64,000 nt of DNA from Eretmocerus hayati (Eukaryota > Arthropoda > Insecta > Hymenoptera > Aphelinidae), in assembly GCA_029851415.1 (NCBI GenBank), contig CM056744.1, forward strand, positions 11,291,268-11,355,267, given 5' to 3'. Each line of letters starts with the position of its first letter. The first letter of the stretch is position 1. Below, in pieces: positions 1 to 13,795 of this stretch. The position numbers were made by a program, and so were the translations under genes. The notes beneath the pieces were generated by a model, which was not told where the DNA came from, did not search any database, and saw only the letters and a program-made list of their open reading frames with translations.

Positions 1-862
1 GATGGGAAGATGAAAGCCAAGCATTATTTGAAAATAGATTATTCGATGCAAGAATAGATACATTTTGAGAAACAGACAGTTTATATTTGTTTTACAAATT
101 TCGCAGTCCTCGATCAAGGAGCGAGTGCTCACAATATATGGCTCTGTGCAAATATTGATCAAAATGACTTGACGTTTGGCTTTATCCGAATTTCAAAGAA
201 TTTTCTTCATTTTCGTCATGAAATTTCGTATGTACCTTATTCCTTGCCGTATTCTACTTACTGTGATACACTCTCTTTTGAATTCAGAATATTCTTGATT
301 TTGGAAGTACCAAATATTTGAAACTGGTAAAATCCTTGTTCATCTGATCAATTCTAAAATCCTGATCGCTAAACATGACAAAAATTCATTACTTGCTCAA
401 AAATATGCCTGGTAATTTTTTAATAACGCAAACACAGATAATTCCTCCAATATATAACCGAATAAACTATTATTAATGGAATACAACTAAATTTTTCTGG
501 CTTTTTTCTCTCTTGTTATTGGCAGGCCTGATTCCTCGGTAATAAGGACATGTTTATGCTCGAAATTGACTTTGAAATCTCGTTTCATCTCGTTATCAAT
601 ATGGTTTCCATTCGAATTCATGACGGAATTTCATCACGATCATCCTGCATGACGGTATTGATAAATTTCTCGATAATGATAATCTCAGATAGTAAAACTT
701 GTATCAACTCTGATGCAGACTATCAAAAAACAAAATAAGACATTTTGGGCTCATTTTCCTTATATCTTATATGTCGATGTAGTCCTTCAACATGAATGAA
801 CAATACACTAATTTTAAATTTTCATTATGATACTAAAAAAAATCCTTATCTTATTGTTCCAG
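1..862. other. Left edge, no gene supported
   Basis: AT-rich sequence with only short ORFs that lack family resemblance. It is probably an intron of the gene whose exon begins at 863, because that exon starts right after a pyrimidine-rich tract and AG. Confidence 0.4.
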
Positions 863-3195
863 AATGAATTATTGAAGGAACGTCTACGCCTGGAGCGTAA
901 CGAACTTGGTGAGGAACGTCGAAGGAACGAAGAGGGCGTAGCAGCTCTGACGCACGAAGCCGCAACTCTGAGACATGCTGCAAGACATCTTCGAGCAGCT
1001 GCTTTACACGCGACCTCCTGCCGAAGGCGAAGACGATGTTCAATTTGTTCATACGCGAGGCGCACCTTTCAGGATGTCGACGATATTCGTGATGAGTTAG
1101 TTTTTTTTCATTCTATTTTACAGATACACACGTCGGAAAAATTTTTCATTTTACTCATGCAGAAATAAAATTTATGCGCTCATTGTGTTCGAAAATCGTC
1201 GTTTTGTTGATTGGCATCCTTGGAATTGGAAATTGAGTCTTTACTTTGGGCGTGGACTGTAAAGAAATGATAAAGCTTGGGGCAAGTTTTTGGTAGATTT
1301 ATGGCGATAGGGTATGGTTGATGTTTCAATTTTGTTTGGTCGATGAGTTTTTTTTTACGAAGGTTAATGCGTCGTCGTCGTTTCTCTTGTTATTTCTTGA
1401 AGTTGTTGGGATTGTCGAGGTCAGAGCTATTTTTCATGAAGAAGGTTGGATTTTAAAAATTGATGTAGAAAAGGTGTCAGTGATTCAATTTGTGGAGTCT
1501 TACAAATCAGAAAAGTCGCATCTGTTTCAAATGTATAACAAGTGGTTCATGAAGACAGAGTCGAATTTTCTTGTTTCCTCGGCTTGAAAATTTGTCCAAA
1601 CTAATATCGCCTTTTCAATGCAAAAATTTAAACTTCTCGATAAAGGAAAAAAAAATTTTGAGCTACCCTCAGACATCATTTAAAAACATACCTCCAACAT
1701 CTCAAAAACAACAGTTGATACTTTAAAATTGATAAAACATTTGATTTCTTATAGTGGAAAGCTGTTCAAGTGCTTGCAAGCACCACTTCAAGATCTTCGC
1801 ACGTGGCTCAGGCCCATGACACCTGGACCCGAGTCACAACAACAGCAACAACAACAAATGGATGCATCTTTGGGTCCATTACGGACGAGTTCACCACTTG
1901 AACAATCGGCTAATATCAGTTATATCGATGATTCGGCTGAGGCAGATAGTAGTAGTGGAGCCTCAGATGATGAGGCATATTCTATGAATGCACCTGGAAA
2001 TGAAATTTCATTGTCGTCTACAGTTTCGTCTGGTGTACCAGCTACTGCAAGAGCATTTTCCTCGGACTCTGGGTACGTTGATAGATTATTAATAGTACAT
2101 TTCGATACAAGAGTGCAAAAAATTGGTTTTTTCACTTGCGTGTATCGGACTGTATTCAATGATAAACTGTGAATAAGAGTCGACAGACTGTGAGCAAAGT
2201 ACATTTTTACGCACAGTTTTATCAAAAAATTAGTTCTGATCTGAGTAGCACCAGTGAATGAAAGCCGTGTGAAATATCGTCATCTCAATGGCACTTCATA
2301 TAGGGTAAATTGATTGCTGATACAGGAGGTATAAGATCGCCAGATTGCGTGGAATGAAGTATATCGTACAACTTTAAATATGATTCAAATCTGAATGAAG
2401 CATAGTAATGCTCTCAGATCACTTCAACTTTGAAACGAAATTTTTGCCGTGCTGTCTTCATCAACAGACCAATGAGGAAAGGGTGTATGACCTTGTGGAA
2501 CATGGATCCTGATAAAACTTTGAGAATCGTCTTTTTCTGGTAAAAAAAAAAAAAAAAAAAAACGATGGTCCAATGGGCTTTGAATTCTAACATCGTCTTA
2601 TATGGGCAATTCTGTTCTCCATAATAGTATCTCAGGATAGAAGGCGCATAAGATTCTTCATTCATTCCTCACAAGAGTTTTTTTATAATTTTGAAGATCA
2701 GTATTTCACAAGATTGGAGCTTCCTTTGTGAGTCAATCAGAATTGAACCCAGAATTGATTCTGGGATTTTGTTTCGTTTCATTTTGAATTATTTGCGCCG
2801 GAACTCGTACACATTTTTATCATCTCAGATGACTGTGTACGTAAAATCCATCAATATTCAAGAATGTTTTTGAAAGATTTTGTTATTTCTCATTGATTTT
2901 CAAACAGACAAATTACCAACTTGACTCTTACAGGTTCTCATCGGAGCTGGGTGATCGTCGCTCACGCTCTTACGAGTGCGGTAGCAGCAGTCGCAAAATA
3001 AGCGAATCGTCAAGTAGTTGTGAACCAAATGACAGTGATAACAGTTCGCAAGCACAACGAGCAACTAGTTTCTCTCGCTCAAGATGGACTTCATCCTTTC
3101 GTCGACTACTCGGACGATCAAAATCTAAATGTGGAAAAGCGCCAATGTCGTCGACGTCGTCCTCTCCAACTTCATCGACTCAACCATCGTCGTGA
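863..3195 (+). CDS. C-terminal three exons of a coiled-coil/Ser-rich protein, unrecognised
   Basis: Three exons join in phase: 863-1095, 1755-2072 and 2934-3195, with stop TGA at 3193-3195. The first acceptor is TTCCAG at 857-862. The first donor, GTTAGT at 1096, leaves two bases that the T at 1755 completes. The donor GTACGT at 2073 leaves GG, completed by G at 2934. Exon 1 encodes a charged heptad-like helix (starting NELLKERLRLERNELGEER) and then an Arg/Cys-rich patch. Exon 2 has a poly-Gln run (about seven Q) and an acidic/Ser stretch. Exon 3 is very Ser-rich and basic, with FRRLLGRSKSK near the C-terminus. The phase-perfect joins argue for a real gene. Its start lies upstream of the window or in an exon not seen. 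It resembles the tail of a scaffold or cytoskeletal protein, but I do not recognise the family. Confidence 0.6.
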
Positions 3196-6100
3196 ATTTT
3201 AACTACTCAACATTTTCTTTTTTCTACAATGACGCCTCAGTTCCTCACTTTGAGGATCGACCGGTATTCCTGTACGAGTTTAAATGTCTTCCGGGTGAGA
3301 GTCTCAAAAAAATGGGAATGGTGTATAGCTAAGATATAGCTATATTTCATATATGATAATAGTGCATGTTGTAAATAGTGCATGAATGAATTTATGACAA
3401 TGTGTAGGGAATGGAAGATTTGAGGGAGTTGAATGGAATTAATTTTGATGAATCGTGTGGATGATAGAGTTGAAGAGGAAATTCTTCTTTCCTATCGTAA
3501 ATTCGTGGAAATACTTGCCGTTTCTCAAATGATTCTAATTTTGTTCATTTCTGGAATTTTTGCTCTACTCTACGGAACTTGATTTGACTTCAATCAGTTT
3601 ATTTTCAAAACGTATTACACATATTACGTTGATGCTACTTACGATGTATCATACGATTGGTTATGATAGCTGATTACACTTTAATGAAATCTATCGCTAC
3701 ATGGGTATCATGTATTACAGATGAAATGTATTGTGATTCTACTCAAGAATACGAATATTATTTTCCTGGTGCCAGTATTTTTCAACCGGATAAAATCACG
3801 ATTGAGCTCAACTTCGTGAATAGTGGTTTTGAAACAATCAGTAAATCACATTCAAAAAAATATTTTCTTGCAAAAGTGTTCTTTCTTTGTTGAATCATGT
3901 TTTTCAAAGTATCTTGTGCCTCATGCTGAGTTCCTATTTTATATTCTGTGAAGAAATGGAGATTCCAACATAGATCTATGTATTCACAACTCTTTTGATT
4001 GTAAAACAAATTGTTCCGTGATCATCGACTAATAATTTTTCAATTCTTGCATCAGTTAATATGATGAAGTGAATCGCCTTATTTTTCAATCAAAGATATT
4101 GAACTGTAATAATTTGAAGAAGCTATGATAAAAAAATATATTGTGTCAGAACAAGACAAAATACTTCATTTCACAGAAAAAAAGTTGAACTGCTATAGAC
4201 TTGGTAGCAATCAGAACAATGAAATATCATATCTTCTGGATAAGCTGTTCAAGTCACAGTGGAGTAGAAGTCAAACTTCATCAATCTCGAATTTTTTCTC
4301 AGATCAAATAACTCAAGATGCGATTAAATGTTTTTGTGGGCCTTCCTTCACTTGATGAAGAAATGTTGAATGGAATTGGAGGCTAGCTTAACTCACGATC
4401 TGGGATCGATTTTATGGTCAGTCCACTGAGATTTTGAACAAATGCATCATAACGATCACTTGAAAACAAAAGTGAATTCGGGATACATCGAATGAGATCG
4501 ACATGAAATCAAATGTCATGCATGCGATTTATGGCAGCTATATCCTTCTATCCATACAATTTTACGTATGGGCACTTACTTAAGAGCTTGATCAGCAGAA
4601 TTGATAACAAAAGGATTCCTCATTCTATTCTACGAGATTAAACGTGAACGAATGATTTTATCAAAGTATTATTACTAAACTGCCAATTCAATCTAAGTTA
4701 ACGAGATCAATACGGTTATAATGGCACCGTATGATAGATTCAATTGCAATGAGTGATAGTTATGAAACAATTTTTTAATTCCTCAGAGTCAACGTAGTAT
4801 CCAAGTAAGGTATCTATTGCCTGATTTTGACTCATACGAGCTAAGAAAAAGACTGCTGTGTCATTAAAATTGACCTAAAGTCGATGTACTTAATAACCTA
4901 TTGATGCAATTATATCATACATTTATTCATTAGTTCAATATTTTGATGCTTATGGTCGAACAGTTCGTCAGAGTATTTCAGCATTTATAAGTATTATCAA
5001 TTTATTTTCCACCAACATGTGCAAATTGCAACTCCGAAGCACTATCTATAATCGAAACTGTCGGTTATACCTTGTATTGTCGTTCGATATTCTTTTAAAA
5101 CATTCCGGTATTGGTATATTTATCGTAATTGATGTACATCAAGAAATCATAACATCAAAATCTTTTCAGAAATCCTCAGAGAATTTTCAATTCAAGGGAA
5201 AATCCAATTCAATGTTCCGATCGTTTGATACGATTAAAAATTATACCTAGAAAGGCGTTTCGCGCAAATATTTTGAGTCTTCAATTTTTTCTGGTTGAGA
5301 AGTGATCACTCATTCAATATTTAATACATTTCCTTATAAAATACTGATGGTAAGAGTCAAAATTTTGTTGTTCAAATCTATGAGCTCAAAATGGAGTGCC
5401 TTGAAGTGACCATTTAGAGATAGATGAACAAACGAGCTGTTGTCATGAGATATGATCACGATGAATCACCAATCGTTCGGCTTTGCATCGAATGGGACGA
5501 TCAAAGGATTGAGATTAAGAAGAGACAAGACTGAATCTTCAAACAGTCCATAGCTACTCGTTCTCATATTCAACTCATTGGTCACTTTGCACATATTAGA
5601 AAGCCATTTTTTCTGAATACTATGGTCACCTCTGAGCATAATATGCGTCCATAGACCTATTGATTGTATATTCGTGAGAATTTCATTTTTCAAAACCCAC
5701 CAAGTTTTCATTTGCATCTTGTTCTCAGAATCAGAGAATGCGATTGAGTTGGCGATGAATGATGATTTTGATCATTCATAATCAGTTGACGCACTATTGT
5801 GTAGCCTTGATTTACGATTAAGATCTCATGGTTCAATGTTAAATTTCTCAAAAATTGATGTACTATGTATGTTACATTGTTATGATATATTCATGAAGGA
5901 GTTAAGACTTTTATCCTATGTTGTTTCTGAATATTTTGTCAAACGCCAATCTAGGATACTCGCCGATGTCTCAAAATTTCGGTAACATTCCCTATATCAG
6001 TTGAGTAGACTGAAATTTTAATCAATGAAAATACTTTTTCGAATGGTCGAGATAAAATAGGTGGGTGAACAGGGTGAATTGTGTACAAGAATTATGTATT

Positions 6101-7120
6101 GATAATGGATTGGTCACAATATTAGCAGAATTATTGTTATTCTCACAAATGACCCTTTGAGGGTATGGTCATCTCTCAGAATCCAACAATGAAAAATCAA
6201 CATTAAACTATTTCCAGACTTAGAAATTCTATTATCTAGTTACGACTAATGCATTTACTTCTCCATGAATTCTTGTCTGAGGGAAACAGCTTGATACATT
6301 CCTCATATTTTATTATCAGTAGAATTGACTTTTGATTGGAAATTCATTCCTTCAGAACAAGATGAATGGAAGACGGTTAATTGTATTTTTGTCATATATT
6401 AAGTTTATAACAGGAACAAGCCACGTCTCTCTGCCTCCTCGTTCTAGAACGAGGGTGATATAGAGGATAGTTGCTACATTTTTCTGCGTTCAATTGGCAT
6501 CGCAATAATCGAAAATTTATGCTCTGAAATGCAGAAAGAATTGATGATTTTCCTTAATTTAGAGATCGTTCAAAATGTTGAATGTATTCCGCGTCGAGAA
6601 ATAATTTCATGTTTTTGAAAATACTTTTTGTTACCGCTTCCTAAACGTTGAAGCAAGCACGTGAATGGACAACTATTCTATATTGACAAACGACCATCTA
6701 AACTTTTTGCGGGAATATTTTTTGTTGTGCCTCCTGATCACAGAGATTGACCCAGGGTCGTATACTTTTTCTCATCAGCTCAGAATATTTCGCGGATAAC
6801 CATTTAATAGAAATTCTGCTGTTTCTTTATTATATGCACTGATTTCTGTCAGACCGTCATCGCAAAATTACACCAGGAAACTCCTCAAATCTACATTTTC
6901 AGAGTTCATCAAATATTCCATCATTGCAACAGATTGAAGCAGAAAATGTGTTGTAACTGTACATGTAAATCACAGGAAATGATATGAGGTATATTCAGTG
7001 TAATAAGTAAGTATATTGAATAGGCTCAAGGTACAACGTAAATGTGAATTGTTTGTGAAGAATGAGGCGACCTATGGCATTCCAAATAATTATGTTGTAA
7101 TAAGAAAATAAGGGAATAAA
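3196..7120 (+). other. Possible long 3' UTR / intergenic region
   Basis: No coding exon is supported in this 3.9-kb AT-rich stretch. The first clear plus-strand AATAAA that I noticed after the stop at 3195 is at 7115-7120, just before the convergent kinase gene. The simplest reading is a long 3' UTR ending near there. This is inference; transcript data would decide. Confidence 0.3.
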
Positions 7121-7409
7121 TTTATTATCATCACCTTAATTATTGTTACCGTTTCCGATAATTCATCCCTCTCGATTTCGAAATTTTCTTTCTTGTTTGA
7201 TATCCTTCAAGAGCCAAAAAATGCTAAATCTTTGCGTATTTCAATTTTATTTCCAATTATACATGTGATAAGTGTAACTATGTATTGTTATAGTAGAAAA
7301 TGCACCCAAACCTTGATCGGATTGGTGCACAACTAAATGTTGTATCCATTTCTTGTTTTACTGACACCAAAGTATTGATTCTATAACATACATTCATTCA
7401 TTGACGAAA

Positions 7410-10400
7410 CTACAGATACTGCCTCTCTACTGCGTCTAAGATCATGTCTGCAAGACGTCTTCTCTTTTCTGGAGTTTTGAGTCTATTTAGGACCCAAATG
7501 TCCATTATCTCTACTTTCTCATCGCCAGTGACTTCTGAATTGAACGTCTCTTCGGGAGAAAGCATTGCTGCAGGAAGTGCTTCCAATCCAAATACCAGGC
7601 CGTGAATAAACTGCTCATTTACCTGCAAATCATTGTAATCTAAGTATATTCCTCTCGTGGGTTGGGAATACCTCATAACTATTTATTCATTTACAAAAAC
7701 AGAGAGGAAAGAAACCAATAGTACCGTCACCTGCGGATTATTTTTCTGCAGATTTTCAAAAAAGTTTCGTCATGTCAAGATCGGTGCAAAATTGACCCCA
7801 TAAAATTGCGGGAAAATTTTAACAATGCCAACAGAAGTTCCATCAACTTTGTGGGCTCAATACTGCACTGATCTCGATGAAACTCTTCTTTAAATTTGCA
7901 GAAAAAAATAATGCGCAGGTGGCGGTACTATTGGTTTCCTTTCTCTTTGTTTTTGATAATTGTTATTGGCAGTATACCAATTTGACCGCTAGAGGCACCA
8001 TCATCGTTTTTAATTAGTACGTCTTGACGACAAAACGACCCTTCGATTCGAAGCAAAACTGATTCGATGACTTTTGCCACTTTTCCGCCTCCCAATTAGT
8101 TGTAGTCAAATAAATTGTCAATAATTCATATTCCTAAATATTTGTGAACGATTCTTGCACAAAAATGTGGAAAATAACGATTAATTTTATTCCCTCTCGT
8201 GGTTTTCCGCCACATAACGAGGCAGCTATGAGCCGTCTGGAATGCCTTTAGAAAGCTAACGTTTCATCCAGGATTATTGCACCGTGATGAGTGCAATTGT
8301 CGAGCAATCTTCATAAAAGTCTCAAGAGAGCTTACGAGTATTTTTGTCTTGGTGACTGAATTCTCATGACTACCAATACCGCAAGTACTCATTCAAATGA
8401 CAGATATTCAGTGAGTTTAATGAACTCCTTGTGATTTCGTATTCTCGATAGATGAGCAAAATATGATCGATCGATCGCGGAATTTCAGATAAAAGATCGA
8501 TTAATCTGAGAATCTGAGCTTTCTCAGAGCAGTACTTACCGCGTCTAGAGCAGACATCAAACTTAACTCCAACGGGCCGCCGAATTTTTTCATTCTCGCA
8601 CATCCGATGAAGAGGCGGAAGAAACAAGAAGCGAAATGCCAAAATCGCTCGTCCGGAGTTATTCCATCACCTCGTCTTCGGGGATATCGAGCCCCAGATC
8701 CACTTCTGAATCGCACTACTAGAGACTGATGTCAACATTGTCAACATTCATGACACCGTGTCAGGCGATCGACTGCTATACACGACTCCAGGGGTGCTCC
8801 GGCACATTTTCCACGCTCCAACCGTGACTTTTCGTATTGTTTTCTACTAAACACAAACTAAGTTTCCCAATTTCACTTCATTCGGAAACTGTGTCATTTT
8901 GCATTGATTATTAAACATTCTCAAATATTGAGAATGCAAAAGGTCTCGCATGCGTCAAAAATCAACTGCACCCCGTTGCGAACAATTTTAAAAAAACTGA
9001 CCAGGAGAGTGTTTCAGATCCGGGTCACGGATTTGGCTGAAACTCTGGGAATAGTCTCCTATTAATGCCAAAAAATGAAACCCAAAATTATAGACCCTCA
9101 CGTTCAAGCGTTTTCAAGCTACAGCCAATAACCTATGCATTACAGTATACCTCGTGGGTTCGTAAAAATGGATCTGAATGGATTTAATCTAACTCGATAA
9201 GACACATGCTTAGCAAAATCCTGCGCACCATCCTCTCTCCAACAATTAATACTTATGGCACGGGGTAATTAGCCACCCCAGCACTCGTAGACCACAAATT
9301 TATACGTCACTGTGGCACGGCAGTCGATCGCCTGACGCGATGTTGTGAATATATCGATCTTCAGCATAAGATGCGGTCCAAAGTGTATCTGGGGCTCGAT
9401 ATTCTCGGAGCCAATGTTATAGGTAACTTTGGACTACTTTGGAGGAACGATTTGAAGGTTTCACTTTTTGCATTCTCGGCCTTTTCATCGAATGTGCGAG
9501 AATGGCGAAACTCCGTATCCCGTCAGTGTTACGTTTGATAGCTGCTCTAAACACGCGAGTACTCTAATGAGAAAGCTTAGATTAATCGGTCTCTTATCTA
9601 AAATCCGTGATCAACCGATCATATTTTTTTCACCTATCGAGAATGCGAAATCACATGATTTGAAATCATTGAACAACTATTATCATAATCAACCTTTGGT
9701 GATCATGAATTATATGATAATATGCGTGAACTGTCTTAGAATTTTCATGGAAATTGCTCAACAATTGCACTCGTGGTGCATTAATCCTGGGTGAGAAGTC
9801 GGCTTTCCAAAGGCATTCCAAGCTATGCTTGTCAGAAATGTACATTGGCACGACGACTAAGAACAGAGCAATAGATATATAGGCTCACAAAGTGATTTTG
9901 AAGAGAAATACAGAAATACTGATTTGGAATTATTGCACAGTATTGGCGCGGGGGTCAGAGTATTGACCCCTACTATGCCATTAATTAGTACAATGCTCTG
10001 ATTTGGCTATTATTTCACATGGCATTATAAGAGAGGGGGTCACCATATGAGCCGTCTCTACACTCGAGCCCGTACAGTGAAGATTCATACAATCATTGCT
10101 ACGAGGGTTCACGGGGGTCATGTTTTGACGGCTTTAGCTCATATAGTGGCCCCGTAACTACTGCCATCAAAAAATGCTCCTGAACAACGATCTTAATGTG
10201 TCGGATAGAGTCGAGCTTCTTAATATACGCATACATGCAGGCATTGTCTTACATGGTACCGTCAACCGGGGTAACTTTAGAACAGGGGGCGGGGGTGGGA
10301 TAACTTTGGAACAACCCATGGAAGAATGGTTATCACGCACAGTTGGCTAGGCAGATGATTCTGAGGCCTTAATACCGATTTCTCCTACTTGGGGCACGTA

Positions 10401-13400
10401 TAAACAATGTTTTGCATTGGACTGAGGGCCTCCAACAGCTTTTAATCCGTTTATAAGCTGACTTCTTCAGAAGTATGTTTTCGACCTGGCAAACAGTCTC
10501 TCGGAAAAAGTGGTCTGGTTCCGACTTTAGCAGGTCGAATTCAACGTAGCTGACAAGGGGAGTCCAAGGGGTTCGGGAGCTGAATCTGGCTGAAACTCTG
10601 GGAATCATCTCCTTTTGGCACCACAAGATGATACCCAAAGCCGCAGAGTGTAACGCTCAAGCGTTCCCGAGCTACAACCTATGACCTATGCATTACAGTA
10701 TATCTATTTATATGGGTAAATGGTATATATAGATATAGTGTAATGCATGGATTGGGGCCTGTAGCTCGGGAACGCTTGAGCGTTAGACTCTGCGGCTTTG
10801 GGTATCATCTTTTGGTGCTAAAAAGAGACTATTCCCAGAGTTTCATCCAGATCCGTGACCCGCACTCCCTGGCCTCTCCTTGTGAGCTAGATTTTACTTG
10901 TCTGAAAACATATCTGGAAGAATCCATTGTTACATTGGAGTATCCCCAGCCAATTTCAATTCTGTAGAGTAAAAACTGACAAGTATAGTATTTTTTTTTT
11001 TTTTCAGAAACCGGGGTAACTTTGGAACACTTGTTCATGTACTTTCAATCATTTCCCAAGATTCATACCATCCTCGAATTCTACATACTTGGGTAGCCGT
11101 TGATGAGAGCTTCAAAATGAGCCAAAAAACGTCTCATTTCGACCCACCAAAGCCGAACTATGGCAGTTTTTGTCAGAAACCGACTGTGAAGGTATTTTCC
11201 TCCTCGAGAGTTAGCCGTGGTGCAGACAGTGAGGTATGCTGAAGGTGTCTATGCTCGATTGCAGAAGTTGAATTCAACCGAATAGACTTTTACAATAGGT
11301 CAATGGAAAGCTAAGACGCTCAGCTCTTGATTAGTGATGGTGAAAATTGATTGCCTGATCTATAGTTCATGAATTAATTGACGAATAAATAATGATAACA
11401 ATTTCTGTTCTAAAGTTACCCCAGTGCGTGTCTAACTTTGGAACATGGCTTTCAGCGCTCATAGCTCCAACCAAATATGTCCGAATGGACCTTATAAGCC
11501 CCGCAATCGAAAGCTGAAACTGTACGCTTTCGATTGACCACACATACAATACACTTTTGATGTAAGACGTACAAATTTCGCGAGGATTGAGGAAAAAAAA
11601 TGAAATTTTTGTTCCAAAGTTACCCTGATTAACGGTAGTACTGAGAGGAGTACAAAATCCGTAAAACAAAATTTCAATTTCTTAGATACGAGTCTTCAGA
11701 ATATATCACATTAACTTGAATGACAATTATCAAAATCACCATTCCGCGGAATAACAATTGATGAACAAGACAAGTGTATATTCAAATTCTTTCCAACTAT
11801 CTTGAAATTTGAATGCTCACCTCGTGTAAAAAAGTCTCTCTTGGATACAGACTTTTTGCATCGGACCCAAGAATCTCGATCGTCTTGGCCAGTTCTTTGT
11901 AGTAGACATCAAGAAGATTGTCGAAATGTTTGTCTCTCAAAGACTTATCAGTGCAACTGTAGATAAAGAAAGATACATCCAACACGAGACTGGCGCATCT
12001 TGCCATTTGAAAATCTAGGAGTAGAACTTCTTTTTTTCCGGATGGATTATCTCGAATCATAAAATTTGGAGCCCAAGAATCACCTTGGCTTACCACCGAA
12101 GTTGGCGCTTTTGTACGAGAACAAAATTCTACACTTTTGTTGTAGAGTTCTCGTGGATTAATCGAATTAAATCGTCGCTCAGCTTCGCTACCTGGATATT
12201 CTTTAGCAAGAGCATCTTTTGCAATGTCGATAACTGTCTCCTAAAATAAATGTTATTTGCAGTCAAATTTCAATCTCGACAAAGTTGTAAGTTGTCGACG
12301 ATGAGATTAGTGACTTTCTAACTTCGATAAAACTTCGCTCAAACAGTTTCCTCATAGTTAATTATTTGGATAATTCCTCAAAATTTTGATTCCGGGTAGG
12401 TATTCCCGCGTGGAAAAAATGTAAACATGGTCGATTCTGATCTAGACTCCATGACTACAAATAATGTCTTTTGGAAATGCACCATCAAATCATCGCGATT
12501 TTCAATTAATTGAGAAATGTTATTTGTCAGCCTACTTCGGTCTCATGTATTCAGAATGCACTGTGTCATCGTGATATCACATAGAGTCTTTCTCTTATCG
12601 TGTTATCAGATACTCAAGATCTCAGGCAGACATTGCTCGTTCCATTTCCATAACTTTTAAATATCTTTTAGCTCACGTCAATAGTTAAAAAAACCGTTGC
12701 GAATCATAAATACACAAAAATATACACTTACGAAAAGTCGCTTGTACCAAGTGTCAAATATATCATCTGTGTAATACATTTCTTCAAGTTTGCCTGTTCT
12801 TTGTAGAAAATCTTGACTGTTCTTATCTTTGTAGGCAAAAGATATACCGTGAAAACGAGCCATTGCTTCAAGAATATTTTCACATTCTTCCAGAGTCAAA
12901 TATTCTTCGCGGGATGCTGTAGTGAATCCAAAATTACTCATATCCAGAAGTGCAAGATAATCTTCTCGACCATCCAAATGATAAGCCAGACATTCAGGGA
13001 TAAGCAGAAGTGACGTCTGGTTTTTTGATTTCAGAAATTCTTTGAATTTATCCGCTATCTGTTGGTTTGACAAACATCACCATTTTACGAGAATAAATTA
13101 CACGCTTCCTTGATGTTTCGAGTTTCAAATTCAATAGTGTGAAGGGAAAATATTTACCTCAGTATAAAAGATAATTTCATTTCTGAAAATATCATCCAAT
13201 CGAAAAGTTTTAATTCTTCCAATACTTCTTGGTAACGATTTAACAACAATCTTGGTTTCCACATCTCGGCTCTTAACTTTACTTTTAATAACGACTCTGC
13301 TTACAATAGACATATTACCGTCTCCTTTTCTGCTGGCTTCGCCAAAATTCCACGACAAAATTTGTACATTTTGCACATCTTCATTGCACACTTTAGCCAC

Positions 13401-13469
13401 AATATTCGCTAGCGTCGACTCGGTAAAAAATTTACTAACGTTTCTCAACAGACTACTGTCTTTGTTCAT
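7410..13469 (-). CDS. EcKL / CHK-kinase-like protein (ecdysteroid kinase-like), 4 exons, complete
   Basis: Exons on the minus strand: 13469-13158, 13058-12732, 12240-11821 and 7622-7410. All junctions are phase 0 and the product is 423 aa, normal for EcKL proteins (about 400-430). Exon 1 has the N-lobe: a Gly-rich KGDGN region and TKIVVKSLP with the probable ATP-binding Lys. Exon 2 has the FRNE..FYTE/LLDMSNFGF region and the ILEAMARFHG helix. Exon 3 carries the phosphotransferase loop as SQGDSWAPNF, followed by LLLDFQMAR (metal-binding Asp) and LRDKHFDNLLDVYY. Exon 4 ends ILDAVERQYL. In this family the loop is usually written HGDxWxxN; here the first position is Gln. The family phosphorylates small hydroxylated substrates, ecdysteroids in the best-known case; the substrate here is unknown. 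The gene is convergent with its left neighbour. The 4.2-kb last intron is packed with transposable elements. A possible poly(A) signal (AATAAA on minus) lies at 7246-7251. Confidence 0.88.
7690..7975. mobile_element. MITE-like inverted-repeat element, copy 1
   Basis: Arms face each other: GGAAAGAAACCAATAGTACC near 7704 and its near-complement near 7945. Both are followed inward by an ATTATTTTTCTGCA-type segment, with a second hairpin (TTTGTGGG side) in the middle. A second copy lies at 26742-27070. It sits inside the last intron of the kinase gene. No coding capacity. Confidence 0.7.
8233..9826. mobile_element. Foldback element, arms of about 0.5 kb
   Basis: Sequence 8233-8730 recurs inverted at about 9310-9826. 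Shared landmarks are GGAATGCCTTT/AAAGGCATTCC, a TATTCTCGATAG segment, GGGGATATCGAGCCCCAGAT against ATCTGGGGCTCGATATTCTC, and the core CAGGCGATCGACTGC. A related single arm is at 63075-63390. The short ORFs inside are not conserved between arms, so they are not annotated. Confidence 0.7.
10257..11637. mobile_element. Non-autonomous DNA element with GGGGTAACTTTGGAACA termini
   Basis: The left end reads TACCGTCAACCGGGGTAACT and the right end is its near-complement, ending TTAACGGTA. The motif GGGTAACTTTGGAAC recurs internally near 10300, 11012 and, inverted, near 11411-11447 and 11610. Such subterminal repeats are typical of transposase-binding sites. No transposase ORF is present. A second palindromic element (10550-10885) is nested inside. 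Confidence 0.6.
10550..10885. mobile_element. Palindromic MITE nested in the preceding element
   Basis: Two arms of about 160 bp meet near 10725. Landmarks are CTCTGGGAATCATCTCC, GATACCCAAAGCCGCAGAGT and AACGCTCAAGCGTTCCCGAG, each present as the complement on the other arm. A single related arm lies at about 9000-9150 and a more diverged palindromic relative at 31150-31505. Confidence 0.7.
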
Positions 13470-13795
13470 TGTAACTCAAGTTGTTTAAACCAATGAAATA
13501 CAATTGACAATCGAATGGAACGTCAGCGCACGACTGACTGCAGCATGAGCTTGAATGAGACTGACTGGACGAACATATTATATGGTGTAAGGCATGCCAG
13601 AATGAAGATTCTTACTAATACTCTACGATCCATGAATCAATTTGCACACGAGCGGAAAGAACCACGCAAAAGTGCCTCGCCTTCCTTGCAGCGTCAGGAT
13701 GGTTATGTGTTGGATATTGTCAAGTCACACAGACACGAATGCCCACGAATGAGAGTCATATTTTTCAAGTATGGCACGATGGAAGTACTCGAAGA
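13470..13795. other. Upstream region of the kinase gene
   Basis: This short gap between the kinase start codon and the TATA-flanked composite element should hold the kinase promoter. A plus-strand ORF of 95 codons (13515-13802) has no recognisable family and ends inside the transposon edge, so it is not called. Confidence 0.3.
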
